From an uncultured Prevotella sp. (GTDB lineage Bacteria; Bacteroidota; Bacteroidia; Bacteroidales; Bacteroidaceae), in NCBI GenBank assembly GCA_902464615.1, contig CABQKA010000004.1, positions 62,001 to 126,000 on the forward strand: a DNA stretch of 64,000 nucleotides, written 5' to 3'. Made by a program: the position numbers and the translations under genes. Shown in pieces: positions 49,273 through 57,253 of this stretch (within the stretch, counting starts at the first letter, position 1; each line of letters opens with the position of its first letter). The notes under the pieces were generated by a model, which was not told where the DNA came from, made no database searches, and saw nothing but the letters and a program-made list of their open reading frames with translations.

Positions 49273-50760
49273 ATGTGGAATATCGCGTTCGACCGTATTG
49301 CGGATCTGCTCCGCTATGACCCGTCGCAGCCCTTACTTTTCAACTCGGGCCTGTTCCTGTTTTTGTTTGTCGGTTTTTATCTCGTATATGCGTTCCTTTC
49401 GGGAAGGCGTTCCACGGCAGTGCGCCTGCTGTATGTTACCGCATTTTCTTATTATTTTTATTATAAGAACGCGGGGGGCTATTGCGCATTGCTGGCGCTG
49501 ATTACGCTGGTCAACTATTACGCCGCGCGGGCTATGGAATGCTGTTCTTCGCGTTGGGCGCGGCGTCTGTGGCTGTGGCTTGCGGTGGCTTTCATGCTGG
49601 GTCAACTGGCGTATTTCAAATATACGAATTTCCTGCTCGAGTCGGTGTTCCCCTTGTTTGGCGGCCATTTCGGGCATCTCGACATCTTCTTGCCACTGGG
49701 TATCTCGTTCTTCACATTCCAGTCGATGAGCTACATTGTAGATGTGTACCGACAGAAGATGAAGCCCACCCGCAACTTACTGGACTTTGCTTTTTTTGTT
49801 TCATTCTTTCCGACACTGCTGTCCGGCCCTATCCTTCGTGCGCGGGAGTTCCTTCCGCAATTGCGGAAGCCGGCTGTCGTGACGCGGTTGATGTTCGGCA
49901 CCGGCCTGTGGTATATTATGGGAGGACTGTTCAAAAAAGCCGTTATATCGGATTATATAGGCGAGAATTTCGTGAACCGGATATTTGACAATCCGGCGTT
50001 ATATACGGGATTGGAGAATCTGTTCGGGCTTTACGGGTACGCGCTGAAGCTGTATTGTGACTTTTCCGGTTACAGCGACATCGCCATCGGCATTGCATTG
50101 TGGCTCGGTTTCCAGGTCCCGGCCAATTTCCGCGCACCATATAAATCGGACAGTATAACGGATTTCTGGCGGCGGTGGCACATATCCTTGTCTTCGTGGT
50201 TACGCGATTATCTGTACATATCCTTGGGCGGTAACCGCAAGGGCCGGTTGAGGATGTATGTGAACCTGTTCCTGACCATGTTGCTGGGCGGCCTGTGGCA
50301 TGGCGCTTCCTGGAATTTTGTTGTCTGGGGCAGCGTGCACGGTGTGGCGCTTGGCGTGCATAAATACTTTCGCACCGCAGTAGGGCATGATAAGCATTAT
50401 CAGTCTCATGGCTGGCGGCGTTTGGGGGCTATCTTGGTCACATTCCATCTTGTATGCTTTTGCTGGCTCTTTTTTGCGAACAGTACCTTTGACGCGTCAG
50501 TGACGATGTTGGTGAAAATCTTTACAGACTTCCAGCCGGAGTTGATAGGGGCTTTCCTGGCCGGCTATCCGGCGGTCGTATCCTTGATAGTTGCCGGTTT
50601 TGTCCTGCATTATCTTCCTTCCAAATGGAATGAGGGCGCCGGACGCTTGGTGGCGCGCTTGCCGCTTGTAGTGCAAATGCTTTTGTTCGTTGTTTTGATC
50701 TACGCAGTGGTACAAGTACGCGGTAGCGAAGTGCAACCGTTTATCTATTTAAGTTTTTAA
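49273..50760 (+). CDS. MBOAT O-acyltransferase (AlgI-like)
   Basis: A 495-residue membrane protein with about ten to twelve helices that passes acyl groups across the inner membrane for O-acylation. Signatures: LGISFFTFQSMSYIVDVYR (about 142-160), SDFWRRWHISLSSWLRDYLYI (in part, about 295-315), and GGLWHGASWNFVVWG, whose His (about residue 343) is the family's catalytic histidine. AlgI makes alginate acetate with AlgJ; here two SGNH proteins precede it. The target glycan is unknown. A strong hairpin lies about 60 bases downstream. Confidence 0.92.
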   Translation: MWNIAFDRIADLLRYDPSQPLLFNSGLFLFLFVGFYLVYAFLSGRRSTAVRLLYVTAFSYYFYYKNAGGYCALLALITLVNYYAARAMECCSSRWARRLWLWLAVAFMLGQLAYFKYTNFLLESVFPLFGGHFGHLDIFLPLGISFFTFQSMSYIVDVYRQKMKPTRNLLDFAFFVSFFPTLLSGPILRAREFLPQLRKPAVVTRLMFGTGLWYIMGGLFKKAVISDYIGENFVNRIFDNPALYTGLENLFGLYGYALKLYCDFSGYSDIAIGIALWLGFQVPANFRAPYKSDSITDFWRRWHISLSSWLRDYLYISLGGNRKGRLRMYVNLFLTMLLGGLWHGASWNFVVWGSVHGVALGVHKYFRTAVGHDKHYQSHGWRRLGAILVTFHLVCFCWLFFANSTFDASVTMLVKIFTDFQPELIGAFLAGYPAVVSLIVAGFVLHYLPSKWNEGAGRLVARLPLVVQMLLFVVLIYAVVQVRGSEVQPFIYLSF

Positions 50761-50817
50761 GACCCGGAAGTCCGGAACGCAGATTTTTTCATTCGGCTAC
50801 GGCGTGGCAGCCTGCAA

Positions 50818-50870
50818 AAATAAAGCCGCAGCGCATCGGAATACTGAGGATGCGCTGCGGCTTATTTATT
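50818..50870. terminator. Bidirectional terminator between MBOAT and DPP-IV genes
   Basis: AAGCCGCAGCGCATC (50823-50837) and GATGCGCTGCGGCTT (50849-50863), a 15-bp perfect stem flanked by A-rich and T-rich runs. Confidence 0.9.
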
Positions 50871-50898
50871 TGCTTTTCACTAAAAAGAGCGTCAGGCT

Positions 50899-53103
50899 TT
50901 ATTTCAGATGTGAGTTGAAGAAATTCGTGATACGGTTCAGCAGATGGTAACGCGTGTTACCTCCGAAGATGTTGTGATTGCGGTTGGTGTAGACCTGCAT
51001 GTCGAATTGCTTGTCTGCTTGTACAAGAGCCTCACTCATTTCAACAGCATTGCGGTAGTGTACGTTGTCGTCGGCAGTACCGTGGACGAGCAATAGCGAG
51101 CCGCTAAGTTGCTTGGCGCGTTGCATGGGGTTGATGGCATATCCAGAGCTGTTTTCCTGCGGAGTGCGCATGTAGCGTTCGGTATAGACCGTGTCGTAAT
51201 ATTTCCAGTTGCTCGGGGCGGCTACGGCTACGCCGGCTTTGAATACCGGGCGGCCTTCACTCATGGACATGAGCGTGTTGAATCCACCGAAACTCCAGCC
51301 CCAGATGGCGATGTTGTCTTTGTCTACAAAAGGCAGTGATGCGAGGTAAATGGCCGTTTCCACTTGGTCTTTTGATTCAAGGTCGCCCAGACGGAGATAA
51401 GTGCATTTCTCAAATTCTTCGCCGCGGCCACCTGTGCCTCTTCCATCAACGCAAACGCAGATGTAGCCTTGCTGAGCCCAGTAACTTTCGAGGATACCCC
51501 CTCCGTAAAAACCGAAATTCCATGAATCCGTTACTTCTTGCGAACCGGGGCCGCTGTATTGGTACATGATGACGGGGTATTGTTTGTTTTCATTGAAATC
51601 CCGGGGCTTTACCATCCAGCCGTTGAGCGAGACTCCTTCAGACGTTTTGAATGTGAAGAACTCCTTGCTGCCCAAGAGTGGGGTTACTTTGTCTTTTAGT
51701 GCCTGGTTGTCCAGCATTGTGGTGAGCAGGCGCCCGTTCTGGTCGCGGAGTGTCGTGACGGGCGGCTGGAGTGCCGAGCTGTAGACATTCAGGAAATATT
51801 TCATCGACTTGGAGAATGTGGCGCTGTTGGTGCCGGTTTCTGTGGATAGCTTCTTTGTCTTGCCGTTTTTGTCCGTGGCGTAGACTGCTTGGCGTAGGGG
51901 ACTTTCTTGGTGGCTGGCATAATAGAATTTTCCCGAAGCAGGGTCGTAGCCATAGAAAGTCGTTACATCGAAGTTCCCGTTGGTCACTTGTTTCTCCAAT
52001 TGTCCGCCCAGCGTGTACCAATATAAATGTTGGTAGCCGGTGCGCTCTGAGAGAAGCGAGAAGTGCCCGTCGTAAAATTTCATGCCAGTGTAGGCGCTCT
52101 CTCGGATATATTTCTTATTGGTCTCCCGCAGGGTAAGTTTGCAGACCGTGGACCTCGGGTTGGCCATGTATATGTCCATCTGGTTTTGGTGACGGTTCAA
52201 GGTGATGACCGCCAGCTTCTCCGGGTCACTGGTAAATTTGATACGCGGGATGTAACTGCTGCTGTCAATCGGGAGGTCGAGAGTGCGCGTTACCCGGTTC
52301 TTGATGTCAAACGTCATGACTTGTACGGTCGAATTACGTGCTCCCGCAACAGGGTATTTGTAGGCATATTCGCCCGGATATTCGTCGTACTCTTCGAGGG
52401 CCGGGGCTGCTCCCTTGTACATCTGCATCTTGTAGACCGGAACCTTGCTTTCGTCATAACGTATCCAGGCCAACATCTTTGAATCTGCGGAGAAGTCGAA
52501 AGAACGGTTGGTGGAGAACTCCTCTTCGTTCACCCAATCGGGTATTCCGTTAATGACTTCGTTTCTTTTCCCGTCTTTCGTGACTTGGCTCTCGGCATTT
52601 CCGAACAGGAGCTTTACGAGAAAAAGGTTGTTGTCGCGGACAAACGCGATAAGGTTACCGTCTGGTGAGAATTGCGGTACTTGTTGCGGTCCGCCTTCAC
52701 TAAGGGCTTCGAATTTGTTGTTCTTTACGCTATAGATATAATAGACGGCAGTAAAAGAGCGGCGGTAGATAGGGCGAGTCTCTGTCTGAATAAGGATGCG
52801 CGACTCGTCCGGCGACATGATATACCCGTCTATGGCCGGCAGGCGGACCGGCCCTTCCGCGGTGGCAACATCGAAAATCGTTTCCAGTTCTTTACCCGTT
52901 TTGAATGATCTGCGGATAATGCGCTTGCGGTCCGGCGACAGTTGGGTATAGGACTCTCCGTCGTTCATCGGCGTTACGCCGTAGACGTATTCCGGCGAAT
53001 AACTGCCGTTGGTGATGTCTTTTAGTTTCAAGGCATCTTCTTGTCCCAGCAAGTTTCCCATACATAAGAGGAAACTTGCGGCGAGTAGTAAGATTTTCTT
53101 CAT
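50899..53103 (-). CDS. Dipeptidyl peptidase IV (S9 family)
   Basis: Exported serine peptidase removing X-Pro or X-Ala dipeptides. The 734 residues start with a signal peptide (MKKILLLAASFLLCMGNLLG), then an eight-bladed propeller including the Glu pair region DWVNEEEFSTNRSFDFSAD (about 188-206), which binds the substrate N-terminus. The C-terminal alpha/beta-hydrolase has the nucleophile motif GWSFGGFNTLMSMSEG (about 612-627), Asp in HGTADDNVHYRN and His in NRNHNIFGGNTRYH. Length matches Bacteroides/Porphyromonas DPP-IV. It is a single gene. Confidence 0.95.
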   Translation of the reverse strand: MKKILLLAASFLLCMGNLLGQEDALKLKDITNGSYSPEYVYGVTPMNDGESYTQLSPDRKRIIRRSFKTGKELETIFDVATAEGPVRLPAIDGYIMSPDESRILIQTETRPIYRRSFTAVYYIYSVKNNKFEALSEGGPQQVPQFSPDGNLIAFVRDNNLFLVKLLFGNAESQVTKDGKRNEVINGIPDWVNEEEFSTNRSFDFSADSKMLAWIRYDESKVPVYKMQMYKGAAPALEEYDEYPGEYAYKYPVAGARNSTVQVMTFDIKNRVTRTLDLPIDSSSYIPRIKFTSDPEKLAVITLNRHQNQMDIYMANPRSTVCKLTLRETNKKYIRESAYTGMKFYDGHFSLLSERTGYQHLYWYTLGGQLEKQVTNGNFDVTTFYGYDPASGKFYYASHQESPLRQAVYATDKNGKTKKLSTETGTNSATFSKSMKYFLNVYSSALQPPVTTLRDQNGRLLTTMLDNQALKDKVTPLLGSKEFFTFKTSEGVSLNGWMVKPRDFNENKQYPVIMYQYSGPGSQEVTDSWNFGFYGGGILESYWAQQGYICVCVDGRGTGGRGEEFEKCTYLRLGDLESKDQVETAIYLASLPFVDKDNIAIWGWSFGGFNTLMSMSEGRPVFKAGVAVAAPSNWKYYDTVYTERYMRTPQENSSGYAINPMQRAKQLSGSLLLVHGTADDNVHYRNAVEMSEALVQADKQFDMQVYTNRNHNIFGGNTRYHLLNRITNFFNSHLK

Positions 53104-53199
53104 AAAAAGTTATGTTTGGATGATTTGTTCTGCATGGGGGTCTACGTGCCAATGGGATGGCCGTTTGTACCATAAAGTCTTGCTGACCGGACTTCGCTA

Positions 53200-53207
53200 C
53201 AAAGTTA
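53200..53207 (-). promoter_or_regulatory. Bacteroidetes-type -7 element for the DPP-IV gene
   Basis: The minus strand reads TAACTTTG, an exact TAnnTTTG match, about 97 bases before the start codon. Confidence 0.5.
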
Positions 53208-53310
53208 AGAAAAATCCGTCGATGAGCAGAGTCTCTGTCGCTTTTGCTGTATTTTGCCGTTGCCGGCCCGTGGCATCTGTGCTATTCGGCAGTTTCGGCT
53301 GTAAGAACGC

Positions 53311-53351
53311 GTATGCCCGTTCACGCTTTACAGCAACATGAACGGGCATAC
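53311..53351 (-). terminator. 13-bp hairpin after the DUF4369 gene
   Basis: GTATGCCCGTTCA (53311-53323) and TGAACGGGCATAC (53339-53351) are a perfect 13-bp stem with a 15-nt loop. The T-run after it is weak. Likely terminator of the leftward lipoprotein gene. Confidence 0.65.
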
Positions 53352-53379
53352 ATTGGTATGAAATCCTGGAATATGCCTT

Positions 53380-54093
53380 TTATTCCGCGCGGTTCTTTTT
53401 TTCTTCTTCTATTTGGTTATACCGGGCTTGCCGCACGTAGTTTCTTACAAACGGGTTGTGCATGAAGCTGGGGGGGGCTTGTTTTACGATGCGCTGTATC
53501 TGTTCCGTCATGACTGGCATGGGATATTGCCCGAACAGGAGCATGAACACGCCCGGCCCTAATGGGTTCATGTAGTTGTCCATGATGAACTTGTTTTCCA
53601 GGTTTTCTATCTCTTGGGCCAACTTCTTGGCCTGTGGGCCGATGGTGCGGTGGATTTCCGTGGGAGAGTATCCTTCGTGCATCATGCGGATACACCGTTG
53701 GTCAAGTTCCCATTGTTCGTTTTCCAGGCGGCTTTTTTCCTGGACGAACTGGTACAGCCGGTCATTGAACGGTCCGCCGCTCACGCGCTGTCCCGTATGG
53801 TCTACTTCGACGCTTAGATTCCCGTTTTCGAGTACCAGCGGCATGACGCTCTCATCTCCCATGAAGAGTTGGGCCACGACTACGGAATCCACATCGCTGT
53901 AAAAGCTGAAACGGCCGTGGATTACTTCGCACGAATCCATGCACACGGAAGTGATGCCGTCCGGGCGGACGCGCAGGTATAAGATTTGTCCGTCCAGACT
54001 TCCTACCGAAGAGTTGCCTGTTATGTTGCATTGCTCGGAACAGGAGGCCAAGGACAGGATGTACAGTAATATGTATAAAGGTAGTCCTTTCAT
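53380..54093 (-). CDS. DUF4369-domain lipoprotein
   Basis: A 237-residue lipoprotein starting MKGLPLYILLYILSLASC (lipidated Cys at residue 18). The DUF4369 beta domain follows (ITGNSSVGSLDGQILYLRV to NLSVEVDHTGQRVSGGPFND, about 24-110). A helical region with FVQEKSRLENEQWELDQRCI completes it. In Bacteroidetes this domain usually precedes a thioredoxin-like TlpA/ResA domain, which is missing here, so this is a stand-alone version. The frame is open to 54126, but ATG 54093 starts the signal peptide and lies after the -7 element. Role unknown. Confidence 0.78.
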   Translation of the reverse strand: MKGLPLYILLYILSLASCSEQCNITGNSSVGSLDGQILYLRVRPDGITSVCMDSCEVIHGRFSFYSDVDSVVVAQLFMGDESVMPLVLENGNLSVEVDHTGQRVSGGPFNDRLYQFVQEKSRLENEQWELDQRCIRMMHEGYSPTEIHRTIGPQAKKLAQEIENLENKFIMDNYMNPLGPGVFMLLFGQYPMPVMTEQIQRIVKQAPPSFMHNPFVRNYVRQARYNQIEEEKKNRAE

Positions 54094-54123
54094 TTCTCTA
54101 TGTTCTCTTTGTCGTCTGTCCGG

Positions 54124-54131
54124 CAAATATA
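54124..54131 (-). promoter_or_regulatory. Bacteroidetes-type -7 element for the DUF4369 gene
   Basis: The minus strand reads TATATTTG, an exact TAnnTTTG match, 31 bases before ATG 54093. Confidence 0.5.
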
Positions 54132-54233
54132 CGACGTTCTTACAGAAAAGAGGAATCTGAGAAAGTTAGAAAGATTGAAATAATAGTTTTTTATAGGTTG
54201 GCTCGGCGTATGTAAAAATATGCGTCCGATTTT

Positions 54234-54635
54234 TCACATCTGTTGTTCTCTTTGTTCACATTTCTCGCTTTTCTTGAGGGCTGCCGGGAGGCGGAAGGCT
54301 GTGTAAGTCTCAAGGACAGCCCCGATGGCCAGCAGGGCCTGCCATTCCGAGCCTTGGAACGGCCCTACCTGGTATAGTGAGGTAAACATGAGCGCACCGG
54401 CTGCTACAAGCGATGCCGCGCCCAAAAGCTGTTGCCGCCGCAGGCGGCGCACGGTGATGTCGCGGCCCGTGTAGCGGGCCAGGGCCTGCATGGAGCCGAA
54501 GAGGCAGGCTCCTAAAGTGTAGACATAGGGTGCCAGTTCTTGCAGCGAGCCGGATATGGGAAGTACTGCGCCGAGCAGGAGCAGCAGGCCTCCGGCGTTG
54601 AGAAGGATGGTCTGTAACTTATTAAGCGGTTTCAT
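54234..54635 (-). CDS. Small four-helix membrane protein, hypothetical
   Basis: A 133-residue protein with four predicted helices (LQTILLNAGGLLLLLGAVLPI, YVYTLGACLFGSMQALA, LLGAASLVAAGALMFTSLY, LLAIGAVLETYTAF). Short basic segments (RYTGRDITVRRLRRQ) set the inside. No known domain is recognised, though the layout recalls small conserved Bacteroidales membrane proteins found near divIC. The frame begins at TTG 54641; ATG 54635 (MKPLNK) is preferred. It follows the DivIC-like gene by 36 bases, so an operon is likely. Confidence 0.65.
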   Translation of the reverse strand: MKPLNKLQTILLNAGGLLLLLGAVLPISGSLQELAPYVYTLGACLFGSMQALARYTGRDITVRRLRRQQLLGAASLVAAGALMFTSLYQVGPFQGSEWQALLAIGAVLETYTAFRLPAALKKSEKCEQREQQM

Positions 54636-54671
54636 CTTCAAGTAAAAGAGTGAAAATCATGAAGCGGTGGG

Positions 54672-55031
54672 TCATGATGCCGTTTCTGGGGTGGATGCGG
54701 TGTCTGGCACCGTGCTTTCCACGATGTAATATACGTCTTCGTCCGCCGACTTCATCTTGTGGTCCTCGCGGGCAACGCGCAACAATGCGTGAGGGTCGGA
54801 GCGCAATTCTTCGAGACGGGCGCGGTCGCGTTCAAAGATTTCCTCATAGTGGCGGATTTCCTTCAGGGTTGCCTGGTTTTCGCCGGCCAACTGGCGGTAG
54901 CGCCAATAGCTGTTCTCGTCTACGAAGCCTGCGAATATGGCAAACAGGAGGATTGTCCAGAAATATTTGTGACGCCAGAAGGCTGCGTTGAACTGCCGTA
55001 GCTTTCTGCCAAAGGATGAAGGAGTTGTCAT
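54672..55031 (-). CDS. Septum-formation initiator (DivIC/FtsB-like)
   Basis: A 119-residue bitopic cell-division protein of the FtsB/DivIC family that links FtsQ and FtsL at the division site. A basic cytoplasmic start (SFGRKLRQFNAAFWRHKYFW) is followed by one membrane helix (TILLFAIFAGFVDEN, about 26-40). A coiled coil follows (LAGENQATLKEIRHYEEIFERDRARLEEL, about 48-76), then the family's conserved end: DPHALLRVAREDHKMKSADEDVYYIV. The -7 element TAATTTTG lies only 5 bases before the ATG, so the message may be nearly leaderless. Confidence 0.85.
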   Translation of the reverse strand: MTTPSSFGRKLRQFNAAFWRHKYFWTILLFAIFAGFVDENSYWRYRQLAGENQATLKEIRHYEEIFERDRARLEELRSDPHALLRVAREDHKMKSADEDVYYIVESTVPDTASTPETAS

Positions 55032-55035
55032 GCGG

Positions 55036-55043
55036 CAAAATTA
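55036..55043 (-). promoter_or_regulatory. Bacteroidetes-type -7 element immediately before the DivIC-like gene
   Basis: The minus strand reads TAATTTTG, an exact TAnnTTTG match ending 4 bases before ATG 55031. If used, the transcript would start at or next to the start codon. Confidence 0.5.
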
Positions 55044-55086
55044 CGATTTATTTTCCAGCGTACCAAATTTGTGTCTGTGTGCTTTG

Positions 55087-56346
55087 TTACCACCCGGTCG
55101 CTTCCCATCCGGCGGCGGTGTACCATTCTGTGTCGCGGAATGCGGCGTTCAGGTCGCCTAATTTCGTCAGTGCCGCATGGTCGCTGTACGTCTGTTGCGG
55201 GACGAAGAGCGAGACTCCGGCGTAGTCCGTCAGGTCGACCGTCTTCCGTTGATTGTAGGGGCCTATGTAAAAGCGCGCTGTCGCGGCTTTATAGACTACG
55301 GCGTTTTCCAGGGCCTGCAAGGCGGCTTCGCGCTGCCCCTCCGGCAGAATGTGCCTCAAGGCCTGGCGCGCGTCGTAGTTGTGCGGCCGGTAGAAATAAA
55401 TGCTGGTGTAGGCCTGGTAGTTAAGCACGTTCTCCATATCTGGCGACGCGTGTCCGCTGAGCGACGATTGGGGCAATGCGGCCTGCAGTGCTGTAGCCAC
55501 GGGCTGAAGCCGGTCTGTCTGTATGGCCGAGATGACGATGCCGAAGTCGCCGTAGTCGGCCACTTGCGCCGGGTCGGTCACGTCGGCGTAGTAGGTGGCC
55601 GCAATGTCCGCCGGATTGCTGCTGAACAGCCCGTTCTGCAGTTGGTGCGTGTAGTTCGAGCCTGCGGCCGGGGTGGCTATCGGGGATGCGACCACGTAGT
55701 CTGTCACGTTGCGCAACGCCCAGCCGGTCTCCAGGTTCTGCATGAGACAGGCGTCAAAGAATACGTATTTCAAGTGCACGCCTGCCGCGGCGATGGCGTC
55801 GGCCATGTCGTCCACGTCCATTTCCGGCCCGTCGTCGCTCTCTGCCGCGTTTTCCCCCGTGTCTATGCCGAAAGAGAACGGACGTATGGCGGTCGGATAG
55901 TTCTTGTCCGTTGCCGGGACCCATCCGCTTGCGTGTGACCACATCACCAGTCCGTATTCGTCGGCCGGGTAGTGTGTCCGTGTCCATTCCAGCACGTCGC
56001 GCAGGGTGGCCGGCGAAGTGCTGCACACGTCGCTTGTCCATGTGCGTACTGTGCGCGGCGACGATTCCTGCCGTACGTACCGGTAAATGCGGGGCGACCC
56101 GTCGTCGACAAATACCAGCAGGCGGTCCGCGTCGGGTATGTTTCCCCGGCCGGACAGGATTTCGCTCAGATCGTCGTCCAGGTATCCTCTGCTTCCCAAT
56201 GAGTTTTGCGCCGCCATGTATATCAGGACTGTCCGGCGTGCGGGCACTCCCTCTTCGGGTGCGGGGGCATCTTCGTCGTCGCTACAGCCTTGGGGCAACA
56301 GCAGCGCCGTCAGTATCAGGGCTTGGAGAATAGGGTGGGCTTTCAT
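55087..56346 (-). CDS. Clostripain-family (C11) cysteine peptidase lipoprotein
   Basis: A 419-residue exported protease. The signal peptide ends in PQGC (Cys at about residue 21), making a lipoprotein, followed by a short acidic linker. The C11 core has LIYMAAQNSLG (about 41-51), the catalytic His in LVMWSHASGWVPA, and the catalytic Cys in YVFFDACLMQNLE. Both are the family's diagnostic sites, with Asp-rich metal-binding turns between. Clostripain cleaves after Arg. ATG 56346 is chosen because the -7 element TATTTTTG lies just upstream (56368-56375). Confidence 0.88.
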   Translation of the reverse strand: MKAHPILQALILTALLLPQGCSDDEDAPAPEEGVPARRTVLIYMAAQNSLGSRGYLDDDLSEILSGRGNIPDADRLLVFVDDGSPRIYRYVRQESSPRTVRTWTSDVCSTSPATLRDVLEWTRTHYPADEYGLVMWSHASGWVPATDKNYPTAIRPFSFGIDTGENAAESDDGPEMDVDDMADAIAAAGVHLKYVFFDACLMQNLETGWALRNVTDYVVASPIATPAAGSNYTHQLQNGLFSSNPADIAATYYADVTDPAQVADYGDFGIVISAIQTDRLQPVATALQAALPQSSLSGHASPDMENVLNYQAYTSIYFYRPHNYDARQALRHILPEGQREAALQALENAVVYKAATARFYIGPYNQRKTVDLTDYAGVSLFVPQQTYSDHAALTKLGDLNAAFRDTEWYTAAGWEATGW

Positions 56347-56367
56347 GGATAACGGTTCATTTGTGTG

Positions 56368-56375
56368 CAAAAATA
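56368..56375 (-). promoter_or_regulatory. Bacteroidetes-type -7 element for the clostripain gene
   Basis: The minus strand reads TATTTTTG, an exact TAnnTTTG match, 22 bases before ATG 56346. Confidence 0.55.
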
Positions 56376-56474
56376 CATAGAAAATCGTTGGTCCGGACAT
56401 TCGTGAGGCCCATTTCTTGCCCAGTTGCCATTCTTTTCGTTATTTTGCAGGCTGATTTGGCTAAAAACAAGAAT

Positions 56475-57035
56475 ATGATGAGAAACGTCCTTTTGATGAC
56501 GGCGGGCGTGCTGGCCTTGGCGCTGGTGGCCTGCGGAGGCAGAGAGAATAAGGAACAACCCAAGGCGGACAGCGTCTCCGTCAAGGCCGGGCGGGGGCCT
56601 CTTCCGGCTGAGCGGGACCTGATGCGGGAAAACACCGTGCAGCAGTTGGGGCACACGTTTCATGTGGCGATTCGCCGTTATGTGGACAAAAGCCTTCCGG
56701 TAGTGAAGGACGAGCTCGGTCAGGACTTTTACGACAACAAGGTCGAAGTGACCATACAAAGCGAAGGCACCCAGTTCTTCCATCATACGTTCTCGAAGGA
56801 CGACTTTGCCGGCTTTATTCCCAAAGCGGAGTTGAATACCTATGTTTTCCTGGGCATGGCTTACGATGACCGCAAGGCCGATACGCGCGACCTGTGCTTG
56901 GCCGCGCAGCTCGGGCAGCCGGGCACGGGCGAGGGACCGGCCTTTACTATCGAGATTCCGATAGACGGCGGGGCATTCAGCATAGTCCGCGACACGCAGC
57001 AGGAAACTATGAAGCAGGAGGAGCTTGGGGAATGA
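56475..57035 (+). CDS. DUF4738-like lipoprotein
   Basis: A 186-residue lipoprotein: signal NVLLMTAGVLALALVAC (Cys about residue 21), then a short charged linker and a beta-rich domain (VQQLGHTFHVAIRRYVDKSLPVV, DNKVEVTIQSEGTQFFHHTFSKDDFAGFIP) matching the DUF4738 pattern of Bacteroidales lipoproteins. Function unknown. ATG 56475 or 56478 may start it; the frame continues upstream without a better start. Divergent from the clostripain gene. A terminator follows. Confidence 0.75.
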   Translation: MMRNVLLMTAGVLALALVACGGRENKEQPKADSVSVKAGRGPLPAERDLMRENTVQQLGHTFHVAIRRYVDKSLPVVKDELGQDFYDNKVEVTIQSEGTQFFHHTFSKDDFAGFIPKAELNTYVFLGMAYDDRKADTRDLCLAAQLGQPGTGEGPAFTIEIPIDGGAFSIVRDTQQETMKQEELGE

Positions 57036-57072
57036 TACCTGTCCGGTAGCGGCCGCAGCCGTGCAGGCATAG

Positions 57073-57104
57073 GGAAACTGCCGTCGGGCGGTTTCCTTTT
57101 TCTT
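57073..57104 (+). terminator. Terminator after the DUF4738-like gene
   Basis: GGAAACTGCC (57073-57082) and GGCGGTTTCC (57087-57096) form a 10-bp stem with one G-U pair and loop GTCG, followed by TTTTTCTTTT. Confidence 0.85.
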
Positions 57105-57158
57105 TTCCGAGGGGCATGGACTTTGGGGCTCGGGCCGGAGGCGCCGGCCTTCTTACGC

Positions 57159-57224
57159 AAACACCGGGGCTAAGGGCCGTGCATACGGCCCTTAGCCCCG
57201 GTGTTTCTTCCCTTATTCCCCTTG
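57159..57224. repeat. Intergenic quasi-palindromic element, copy R8 (longest stem)
   Basis: 57159-57180 and 57185-57206 form a 22-bp perfect stem with the 4-nt loop GCAT (core ACACCGGGGCTAAGGGCCGT). A third unit CCCTTATTCCCCTTG follows at 57210-57224. It lies between convergent genes. Confidence 0.78.
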
Positions 57225-57253
57225 GTGGCGGGACGCTCCGTCCCCGCCTGGCA

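Noticed and set aside
53140..53175. TTGGCACG on the minus strand upstream of DPP-IV, looking like a sigma54 -24 box
   Set aside because: The base pair at the required GG-N10 distance is CC rather than GC, and a normal TAACTTTG element serves this gene.
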